Source of the DNA: Girardinichthys multiradiatus
Taxonomy: Eukaryota; Chordata; Actinopteri; Cyprinodontiformes; Goodeidae
Direction: 5' to 3'
Assembly (NCBI RefSeq): GCF_021462225.1
Contig: NC_061813.1
Location: 17,012,442 to 17,076,441, forward strand
Length of the DNA stretch: 64,000 nucleotides
Shown here: positions 25,170-33,836 of the stretch, piece by piece
Position numbering within the stretch: the stretch's first letter is position 1
Layout of the letters: the number at the start of each line of letters is the position of its first letter
Made by a program: the position numbers and the translations under genes
The notes under the pieces: generated by a model
The model's input: the letters and a program-made list of their open reading frames with translations, nothing else
Database searches by the model: none
What the model was told of the DNA's origin: nothing

Positions 25170-25243
25170 GTTTCTTAATAGCAGTGTATATTCTAACCAT
25201 CATAATTTGTGTTGTGGTTATAGCATTGTGGTATCTGTTGTAG
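25166..25243 (+). other. Short hydrophobic open frame without ATG
   Basis: A 25-codon frame starting at an ATA encodes an almost purely hydrophobic peptide (it contains SFLIAVYILTIIICVVVIAL), then stops at 25241. It sits between the integrase remnant and env. It may be leftover coding sequence of a membrane segment, possibly from a deleted or older env leader, with its ATG changed to ATA. There is no evidence of expression. Confidence 0.25.
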
Positions 25244-25306
25244 CATTGTAGCTCTTCATCTGACCTTCAGAGAAAGTCCGGCTACAAAGGGAGCTGCAAT
25301 CATAGT

Positions 25307-27340
25307 TTGCAGCTGTCTCAAACCGGTGAAGATTGTCCACAGCTCTGTTACAGGTTTTTAGGAAGGGCGCCAATCTACAGAAAGATGTTCACGCCAACAC
25401 ACAAAAAGATATTGATAATAGGGGGCGTCATCTCGATCATAATTGTAGGTGCCCTGCTAATATGGGAAAGAAATCATAGAACACTGCATAAAAGATCCCG
25501 GTCATCTGACCTTGACGAATCTGACGACAATAACAGGTGTGGAACAAAAAGAGCTTACCAATTCGGATTAATGGTGTGTGTGCAGTCAAACACCACCACG
25601 AATCTTGTCATTCCACTTACCAGTCTTAGCCGTAAAACAGAAAAAGGCCAAGATTATAAAAACTACAAATGGTACTTGACTAATGATCAAAAACAAACAC
25701 AATGGGCCACAATAGTAGCTGATGCAAATAATGAATGGACCCCAACGTGGGGCACTACTGCATATGCAAAGCACCAGAAAAAACTATTCAAACTTAACGC
25801 AACAAGCACAGCTATATATCTAACTGTGAATCTTACAAAAACCTCCCTAAAACCCCCTGGGAGCAACTTACAGGGAGATTGTTGGCTTTTCCTACTAAGG
25901 GCCTATTCATCAGGGACGGATCCCAGTTTCCAACTGTTTATTTGTGAACATAAGAATACAACGACTCTCTCTCAAAAAACAGTAGAGAAAGGAGTTAGAA
26001 TTGATCCTGAGAACCTGACCACAGACGACTGGTTCAAAATATCTACAGGAATATCTAAAATAGATAACAACTGGCTTTTAATGGCAGAACAGGCTGCCCA
26101 GGCAGTAAAAACAGATTGTGTAGTATGTATGGGAGCCAGACCACTGTTACAGGTGGTCCCCTCAACGTTGACAGAAAAATGCTTAGTAGAAGTAATGAAC
26201 AGCACAAGACTCTCAACAAACTGTACTATGTGGGATAAGATTTATCCTTTGACTACCGCCGAAAAACAAAAACCGATGTTTTCAAATAAGGTTGCTCCAG
26301 GAAATTTTTCCTGTATAAACCGAACAGGTGTGGGATCAAACATAAGCAGACTCAATAAAGATCAATGTCACTCCATCATAGCAGTAGGTGTCAGCTTTAA
26401 ACCTAAAGCACGCAGCGACATCTGGTGGTGGTGTGGAGACGATAAACTGTATGACAGGTTGCCATACAACACAACTGGATTGTGTGCATCAGTGTCATTA
26501 ATATTTCCCGTGTCTGTTATTCCACTCTCAGTAGCAGAGTTGTTGGGTACAGTAGCCAGCATATTTCCACACACCTGGAAAAATAGAGAAAAAAGATCAG
26601 GATGGAGTAAAGACGACCCTACTTATATAGATAGCATAGGAATACCAAGAGGAGTTCCTGATGAATATAAGTTAGCAGATCAAGTAGCAGCAGGTTTTGA
26701 ATCCACCATATGCTGGTGGTGCACAATAAATAAAAATGTTGACAGAATAAATTACATCCATTACAATGTGCAACGACTAGGAAATAAAACTGAAGAAGGA
26801 TTCTCAGCCATCCATGAACAATTGTCAGCTACCTCTTTAATGGCTTTCCAAAATAGAATTGCTGTCGATATGCTCTTAGCTGAAAAAGGTGGAGTATGTT
26901 CAATATTTGGGCATCAATGTTGTACATTTATTCCAAATAACACCGCAGCTGATGGGAGCCTCACCAAGGCCCTGGAGGGCCTTAGGTCACTTAACAGCAA
27001 AATGAAAGATCATTCTGGAGTTGACACCACAATGTGGGATGGGTTTGGAGAAATGTTTGGTAAATATAAACAATTAGTGTTGTCTATCCTTATGTCAATA
27101 GCAGTCTTTGCAGCTATTCTCACATTGTGTGGATGTTGTTGTATTCCGTGTATAAGAGCTTTGTGCACTCGCATAATAACCTCTGCTATTCAGCCAGTCA
27201 AAACAGAAATGTCAGAGATGTATGCCCTCCTGAGACCTGAGGAGACAGAAGGAGCCAGTGATGATGATGATGATGACCAGGAAGAAGAAGAGACTTCTCT
27301 GCATTTCCCTGATCTGTATCTTGACCCTGACGACAATTAG
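25307..27340 (+). CDS. env: Retroviral envelope glycoprotein (Env), intact 677-codon ORF
   Basis: Env binds the cell receptor through its surface subunit (SU) and fuses membranes through its transmembrane subunit (TM). Features in order: a hydrophobic segment at 35-53, followed by a basic HKRSR at 61-65; an SU with a CVVC motif at 271-274, the pair that in gamma-type Envs forms a labile disulphide to TM; a furin-type REKR at 427-430; an immunosuppressive-domain-like stretch at 515-531 leading into CX6CC (Cys531, Cys538, Cys539); a membrane anchor at about 588-608 followed by a cysteine cluster; and a cytoplasmic tail with YALL at 639-642 and a run of acidic residues at 650-663. I count 13 N-glycosylation sequons. 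No stop or frameshift is present. Met27 (25385) is an alternative start that would give a more usual leader. Relation to other fish env genes was not tested. Confidence 0.93.
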   Translation: MQLSQTGEDCPQLCYRFLGRAPIYRKMFTPTHKKILIIGGVISIIIVGALLIWERNHRTLHKRSRSSDLDESDDNNRCGTKRAYQFGLMVCVQSNTTTNLVIPLTSLSRKTEKGQDYKNYKWYLTNDQKQTQWATIVADANNEWTPTWGTTAYAKHQKKLFKLNATSTAIYLTVNLTKTSLKPPGSNLQGDCWLFLLRAYSSGTDPSFQLFICEHKNTTTLSQKTVEKGVRIDPENLTTDDWFKISTGISKIDNNWLLMAEQAAQAVKTDCVVCMGARPLLQVVPSTLTEKCLVEVMNSTRLSTNCTMWDKIYPLTTAEKQKPMFSNKVAPGNFSCINRTGVGSNISRLNKDQCHSIIAVGVSFKPKARSDIWWWCGDDKLYDRLPYNTTGLCASVSLIFPVSVIPLSVAELLGTVASIFPHTWKNREKRSGWSKDDPTYIDSIGIPRGVPDEYKLADQVAAGFESTICWWCTINKNVDRINYIHYNVQRLGNKTEEGFSAIHEQLSATSLMAFQNRIAVDMLLAEKGGVCSIFGHQCCTFIPNNTAADGSLTKALEGLRSLNSKMKDHSGVDTTMWDGFGEMFGKYKQLVLSILMSIAVFAAILTLCGCCCIPCIRALCTRIITSAIQPVKTEMSEMYALLRPEETEGASDDDDDDQEEEETSLHFPDLYLDPDDN

Positions 27341-27475
27341 TTGTATACAGTAAACTTAAAGACCTCCTGCTACTTTTTTAATGACATGTACAGATAAAAC
27401 ACACCATGATGTCTTAACTGAAAATCTGAGAAGAAAAGGTTAATGATTGATGTATCAAGTGTTTAAAACATTTAT
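27341..27475 (+). other. Provirus 3' untranslated stretch
   Basis: Short AT-rich segment between the env stop and the polypurine tract. No ORF. Confidence 0.6.
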
Positions 27476-27489
27476 AAAGAGGAGGAAAA
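27476..27489 (+). other. Polypurine tract
   Basis: AAAGAGGAGGAAAA lies immediately before the 3' LTR, as expected for the plus-strand primer of reverse transcription. Confidence 0.85.
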
Positions 27490-27864
27490 TGTTAGGGTTA
27501 ATTAATGATTATATATGTTTTAACCTTAATAGAAGTGAAGCTTGCTGTTCAGAGTGATTATATCTTATATGTACAAGAGCTGCAAGATAGAGACAGGATG
27601 TTCTAGAACATTCTGTCAGTGCAGCTGTTTCTAATCATTATGAGTGTGCATCTCTCCCTGTTTTGTGCTTGGAACATTCTGTAACCAGGGCCTCTTCTCT
27701 TATGAATAAAAGGCAGACGGAGCAGGGGCTGTTTCAGAGTGTTGGTGGAGGATTGTAACTGAGCAGCCTCTGAAAACACTCTCACCTGCAGGTTAAAATG
27801 AACTAACTTCTCTGTGTCTTTCTTTGTGCAGAATTGTGAAAGTGTTTGGTGTTTAAACCTAACA
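27490..27864 (+). repeat. 3' LTR of the endogenous retrovirus
   Basis: 375 bp with the same TGTTAGG...CCTAACA ends as the 5' copy. I find no difference between the two by eye. The minus-strand ORF of 101 codons here is a shadow that recurs in the 5' LTR. Confidence 0.95.
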
Positions 27865-27869
27865 CACAT

Positions 27870-30700
27870 ACATAGAAAAGTGAGTCTCTGAATGAGCTCA
27901 TCAACCATACATCACCTTACAACAAGTAATGAGAAAACTGGCATCTTGCTTTATCTTGAACAAAAGGCGTCTATAGTTACATCCTTTTAGTTACAGAAAC
28001 ATGACACAGTGTTTTTACTCCTGCACTCGACAGATTCCAGATTGTTCTACCCAGGGGGCTTCTGTGTAATTTGGTAATTTATCTACAGCTATACCTTTCA
28101 GCATTTTTGCAACTTTTTAAAGGAATGCGCGAACACAAAAGCCCTGTGTGGCAACACTACAAAGTACAATAAGTTGATGGAGGATTATTCAGACCCAACG
28201 TTCATTTGTTGTAGAGTTACAGTAATACTGATGAGGTTCGATTACACAGGTGACAATGAAAACCAGTGGTCCTTTGATTGTCCTAATTTACAAGGAATTT
28301 CCCTTTTTGCTGGCTTTTTGTTGAGACGTCTCTGAATTGGTGTCACCTTTGGGGACTGTAAGCAAATACTGTACTGAAATTTATGGAAATCACCTAGAAT
28401 TTTACAGGAGAATCTAATTATTTCCAAATGTCATACTGATGGATTGCAAAATTCAATTCTTTTTCTATATACCAGCATATAAAACGTAAACAACATTTGA
28501 AATTGAAACAGCATGACTAATCTGGTCTAATATCTTTAGCATTATAGGATGCTAGCACACAGATTTGGAGAAAGAGATCACTGCATGACACACCAGAGAT
28601 ATTGCTCTGCCTATTACTGACCGTGTGACTCCGCTTGGCTGATTCGTCCTGTCACCCTTCTATAGAGATCTCTGTCATATCTCTTCTGCACACGCTTACA
28701 CTAAGAGGCAGGCGGCGGCCTGAACTTGCTCTATCACTCTGCCATACCCAGATTCCTACAGAGGAAAGAGGGGGCCCCCGTGGGGACCCAAATCGCTAAA
28801 CCAAAGGGTCATTCATCAAGTTGGGCTCAGTGGGGACATTAGGGGAAAAGGCAGAAAAAGGATGAACAACATAAGGGAGGGAGAAGTAACTGGGAGAGAC
28901 AGGCGGTGGGAGGGTGTTCGGGGGGTGCACTGAGAAAGAAACAGATTGAAACACAATGAAAAGCGAGCAAGAGGCAGAGCTGGGCTTTCTGTTTGTTTAG
29001 GGTTGTCTCTTTTATTTTGTTGTCGTGGTCGAGAGGGTCACTGGGATGTCTATTGGACACTGGGGGCTGCTGTGCTCTGCTGATGACCCTGTGACTGAGC
29101 ATATGTCACAAGTCTAGCGCGAACAAGGGCGCTGCCTCTTTTGGGGCACATGTCATTAGCACCATCTGTGACAGTACCCATCCATGAGGCCTTGGTGCTA
29201 GCAAGTACACTGGGTATTTCTTGTTGAGATATAGATGGAAAATGAAGGAGGAAGGCTTGGATGTGAGTTCATTTACGTGTTTCTCCTAGGGTTATTGGTT
29301 GTAATGGAGCAACAGGGAAGAAGCAAGTAAAAAGGAATCTGAGTTATCTCTGTGGAAAAAGTGTAAGAGGGGAATGTTTGATTGGGGTTTTAATGGATTT
29401 TCAAGTAAATGTGTCGTTTTTATGTACCAGAATGTCCAAGGTACCAGTATGGCAATGATTATAGCCCTTTGGGAGGGTGGGTTAGAAGGACCCAGGGTTC
29501 ACTTGCTTCACTTGTGTTGAGTCCAGATAGAGGAAATGCTGGAATAATAAGACCAGGAAGGGTAAATGGCCTATCAAACACACCCCTTTCTGACCTCCCC
29601 TGAGCCTGACCGACCAGGATGAAAGATCCAGCCACTTTCTTCTACTTAATGGTTTCCTCGGTAATCAGTACAGCGGAAGTGCTCCAGTCCAGGGTGATTA
29701 GCCAAGGCTAGGATTCCTTAATCGCTGCAGCCCCGTTCTCATGCTTTGAAAAAAAGGAGGGAGTAGGAAGGAGGGAAGAGGAAACAAGGGTGATAACATG
29801 GTTGTATGTTCAAAGAGAAAGAAATAAGGGCAAATATTTGTATACAGGATACATTTTGGAATGGCTTCAAACTAAAGAGTTGGGGTTAAAGTTGGTTTTG
29901 TTGTTAAAGTTAGGAGAGATGATATAGGTTTCATCAACTCACTAAGGTTAGGGACTACAGCAGTTAATCACAGAGAAAGCAGACATTCATGCGGGGATTG
30001 CTAATCTGACTGAAACATGATGCCCAGACAGTCATGACTCACGACAAAGCATACACACCATATTTTTCCGATGTGTGTTTTTTTTTTGTTTTTTTATCAT
30101 TTACTTAATCGTTGACAAACATATTTAGAGAAATAATAAAATTCATGATCTGTGTCCATCACTCTCTGGAGCTTCAAATTTACAGTACTCTGCACACATA
30201 TTTTTTTACTATGACATATTGCTGTTTTAAAATCTTTTGGAGTCTTCCAGAAGCTCGAACACTGATAAAGTTGGGATTTTTCAGACAGCAAAATGAGATG
30301 AAAAAGAAAACTATCTATGGGCCAAAAATGACTTATGATTTGGTCAGAGCATTTAGCGGAACCACAGCAATTGTAGACTGCATGAGTCACTGTTCCCACA
30401 GATTTGTGCTCAAAGTGGTGTAACAGCTTAGTAATTTTCCTCATTTTTGTTAATACCTGATATTTGACCAATTCAACACAAGCTCTAGATATCAAGAAAG
30501 TATAATTGCCAAAAAAAAAAAAACATTTATTTAGAACCATGTTTGTGAAGCACATCAATATGTGGACATATACCTGTTAAAAAGCCAAGTGTTTTTGACA
30601 TAAAACCAGTGGAACTATATAAAAAAAAAAGAAAAGTTGTTTTGCTTTTGTCGTGACGTGTACCATACATAATCAATGACTCAAAGAAATCTACTGTCCA
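27870..30700. other. Unannotated sequence with a possible conserved block
   Basis: No gene recognised. The part at about 28640-29170 is denser and repeat-free and may be conserved non-coding DNA. ORFs at 30097-30558 on both strands overlap and show no domain. Confidence 0.35.
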
Positions 30701-31370
30701 CTGTTGCCAGATGCTTGCACAGGATGAGGGATTTCTGCTATGTCAGCACCTGAATGCAATCAAAATGGTTTATGTTGATACATAACTTTTTATATCAATT
30801 AGTATTAGATGATCAACTGACTTTGATTGTACTGTATTATAATTCTACACTCTATATAATCTATACTCATTGAAAAAGGTAGATTGCCTTGCTGACAGAT
30901 TTTAGCAGCAGAATTGAGTATGTTAGGCATGGCCATTGCCAGTGCTAAAGAGCTTATTTAGCTACTCTTATGTGTGGTTAGCAATTCAACAGTTTCTTCA
31001 TTTTACTAAAAAGACACTCATAGAGCACACACCTCTGCCAAGGCAATAAGGTCCCTGATGCAAGTCAGCTTTTCTCTATACGAATGAGATGAGCTCTGGA
31101 TGACTTCTGGCCACTTTATGTCCACTGCTAACAGGGTGGTGAACCACTTGGAAATTCCAAGTTACCCCACCGTGCTCTGGCAATGATAAAGAATTCTTTG
31201 AAAAAAATCCTGGATCTACATAGTGCTCCGCATCACCACCAAAATCGAATCATTTGTTCCTTGTCCTCAAACGCACCTCGTCTAAAAATTTCATCCAATT
31301 TTGTTCATACCTTTTTAAGAGATTTTGCAAACAGGCAGACAGACAGACAGATAGACAAAAGCAAAAACTC
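30701..31370. repeat. Degenerate interspersed repeats
   Basis: The stretch at 30700-30860 weakly resembles the body of the GAATT-tailed retroposon seen at 6.2 kb. The stretch at 31150-31350 resembles a repeat seen in many animal genomes, with an AAAATTTCATCCAATTTTGTTCATA phrase split here around 31285-31310, followed by short GACA units at 31337-31352. Neither has clear ends. Confidence 0.35.
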
Positions 31371-31379
31371 CTTGATTGA

Positions 31380-31840
31380 GGTAACAAATGGTGTGTGGAA
31401 GAACTGCCACAACAACATGGCACCTCCTTTTCAGGCTGATCATCAGCTTGGTCACATTCCGCTATGAGATCTCCAATTGGCGTTTGTTGCAAGTTCTCCA
31501 ATGTGGTTTCATTGGTCCCTCTGGCCCAAAAAGCACACCCAAACTCATCCCACAAGTGTTCCATTGATTTGAGGTTAGGACTGTGGGCAGGCAATTCCAT
31601 TCTGTCCACTCCCAAAACACTCCCAAGTTCTGATTAACCCTGTTAGGTGTGTGCAAGCTTTCACATCTTGGATAATAGAGTTGAATCCTAGACTGAGGAT
31701 ATATGGGCTTGCCACAGATTGAAAAATCTCCTCTCAATATCTCTCTGAATTAAGATTGCCTCCAGTGATGACAATCATTGTTTTCCCAGTGAGGAACATG
31801 CCGCCCCACACCATCATGCTACTTCCACCCTAAGCTGTTT
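31380..31840 (-). pseudogene. Tc1-like transposase fragment, minus strand
   Basis: Reading the minus strand, the triple-glycine region appears as GGSSMMVWGGMFLTGKT at about 31832-31782. After several frame changes it is followed by the catalytic-Glu region PAHSPNLKSMEHLWDE at about 31595-31548 and then a C-terminal ETTLENLQ segment. The usual Asp-Leu-Asn-Pro-Ile-Glu is changed to Asn-Leu-Lys-Ser-Met-Glu. Stops and shifts are frequent and the terminal repeats are not identified. This is a different Tc1 family from the neighbouring element at 32.2 kb. Confidence 0.7.
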
Positions 31841-32205
31841 GGCATCGGCAGTGAGGATTTGGGAAATTATTCACTGGTGCAACCCACATATGCAATTCTG
31901 CCGCTCAACCTACAAATACATTTTCTTTACAAATATGGCACGATTTAATGGAAAATATAGGCTTTCCAACATTATAAAATGAAAAAGATCAACCAAACAA
32001 AAATTTTCTTTTCGTTCATATGTCATTTGATCTGAATGTGACTATGTGGTTTGATTGTTTTTGGAAGGAATATAATTGATTTGAACTGGATTTGGAGCAA
32101 TTTGGATTTTATATTTGGATAAGCATGTTTTGTAGAGTTACTTAAGAGTATATTCACTGTAATTTGGTGCTATGTAGCTAAACAGAATTCAGCAAAATAC
32201 ATCTA
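31841..32205. other. Unannotated AT-rich spacer
   Basis: No recognisable feature. Ends in the TA target of the next transposon. Confidence 0.4.
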
Positions 32206-33834
32206 CAGTACAGACCAAAGGTTTGGACACACCTTCTCATTGAAAGAGTTGTCTTTATTTTCATGACTATGAATATTTTAGCTTCACACTGAAGGCATCA
32301 AAACTATGTATTCACATGTGGAATTATATACTGAACAAAAAAGTGTGAAACAACTGAAAATATGTCTTATATTCTAGGTTCTTCAAAGTAGCCACCTTTT
32401 GCTTTGATTACTGCTCCGCACACTCTTGGCATTCTGTTGAGGAGCTTCAAGAGGTAGTCACCTGAAATGGTTTTCACTTCACAGGTGTGCCCTGTCAGGT
32501 TTAATAAGTGGGATTTCAAGCCTTATAAATGTGGTTGGGACCATCAGTTGTGTTGTGCAGGAGGTGGATACAGTGCACAGCTGATAGTCCTACTGAATAG
32601 ACTGTTAGAATTTGTATTATGGCAAGAAAAAAGCAGCTAAGTAAAGAAAAATGAGGGGCCATCATTACTTTAAGAAATGAAGGTCAGTCAGTCCGAACAA
32701 TTGGGAAAACTTTGAAAGTGTCCCCAAGTGCAGTTGCAAAAACCATCAAGCGCTACAAAGAAACTGGCTCACATGAGGACCGCCCCAGGAAAGGAAGACC
32801 AAGAGTCAACTCTGCTGCAGACGATAAGTTCATCCGAGTCACCAGCCTCAGAAATCGCAGGTTAACAGCAGCTCAGATTAGAGAACAGGTCAATGCCACA
32901 CAGAGTTCTAGCAGCAGACACATCTCTAGAACAACTGTTCAGAGGAGACTGTGTAAATCAGGTCTTCATGGTAAAATAGCTGCTAGGAAACCACTGCTGA
33001 GGACAGGCAACAAGCAGAAGAGATTTGTTTGGGCTAAAGAACACAAGGAATGGACATTAGACCAGTGGAAATTGTGGTTTGGTCTGATGAGTCCAAGTTT
33101 GAGATCTTTGGTTCTAACCACCGTGTGTTTGTGAAGCGCAGAAGAGGTGAACGGATGGACTATACATACCTGGTTCCGACCGTGAAGCATGGAGGAGGAG
33201 GTGTGATGGAATTGGGGGTGCTTTGCTGGTGACACTGTTGGGGATTTATTCAAATTTAAAAGCATACTGAACCAGCATGGTTACCACAGCATCTTGCAGC
33301 AGCATGCTATTCCATCCGGTTTGCCTTTAGTTTGACCATCATTTATTTTTCAACAGCACAATGACCCCAAACACACCTCCAGGCTGTGTAAGGGCTATTT
33401 GACCAAGAAGGAGAGTGATGAGGTGCTGCGCTAGATGACCTGGCCTCCACAGTCACCGGACCTTAACCCAATCGAGATGGTTTGGGGTGAGCTGGACCGC
33501 AGAGTGAAGGCAAAAGGGCCAACAAGTGCTGAGCATCTCTGGGAACTCCTTCAAGACTGTTGGAAAACCATTTCAGGTGACTACCTCTTGAAGCTCATCA
33601 ACAGAATACCAAGAGTGTGCGGAGCAGTAATCAAAGCAAAAGGTGGCTACTTTGAAGAACCTTGAACATAAGACATATTTTCAGTTGTTTCACACTTTTT
33701 TGTTCAGTACATAATTCCACATGTGTTAATTCATAGTTTTGATGCCTTCAATGTGAAGCTACAATATTCATAGTCATGAAAATAAAGAAAACTCTTTGAA
33801 TGAGAAGGTGTGTCCAAACCTTTGGTCTGTACTG
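32206..33834 (+). mobile_element. Complete-ended Tc1-like transposon with 270-bp inverted repeats
   Basis: Bounded by TA dinucleotides (32204-32205 and 33835-33836), with ends CAGTACAGACCAAAGG and its inverse. The inverted repeats are unusually long: about 32206-32474 pairs with 33564-33834, with few mismatches. The right repeat contains the last part of the transposase gene, so the left repeat is an inverted copy of coding sequence. Total length is 1629 bp. The element is probably immobile because its transposase gene is broken, though it could be moved in trans. Confidence 0.9.
32619..33665 (+). pseudogene. Broken Tc1 transposase
   Basis: The transposase would cut and paste the element at TA sites. 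The frame opens with an ATG at 32619 (MARKKQLSKEK) and meets TGA at codon 12. It then continues with a helix-turn-helix N-terminus (SPSAVAKTIKRYKETGSHED) and a GRPR-type basic hinge. A small deletion near 33070 shifts the frame ahead of WSDESKFEIF, which holds the first catalytic Asp. A second lesion follows the HGGGGVM segment near 33208. The second Asp is in QQHNDPKHTS (about 33353-33382), then a TAG occurs at about 33433, and the catalytic Glu is in SPDLNPIE. So all three DDE residues remain in the DNA, but at least two stops and two frameshifts break the gene. Confidence 0.9.
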
Positions 33835-33836
33835 TA

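Larger units (their letters stand above)
21188..27869 (+). mobile_element. Endogenous retrovirus, LTR-flanked, with 5-bp target duplication
   Basis: A provirus on the plus strand bounded by two 375-bp LTRs (21193-21567 and 27490-27864) and by the 5-bp duplication CACAT at 21188-21192 and 27865-27869. Order inside: tRNA-Tyr-type primer binding site, splice-donor-bearing leader, degenerate gag, a stretch with no retroviral sense, a pol remnant (RNase H plus the integrase zinc finger), env, polypurine tract. The internal region is about 5.9 kb, shorter than a typical complete retrovirus, because most of gag-pro-pol is missing. The Env type and RNase H sequence place it among gamma/epsilon-like (class I) elements, which is inference from motifs. 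No LTR differences are visible by eye, so the insertion is recent. Confidence 0.95.

Noticed and set aside
30097..30558. Minus-strand 153-codon ORF
   Set aside because: No recognisable domain, AT-rich composition, and an equally open plus-strand frame over the same bases.
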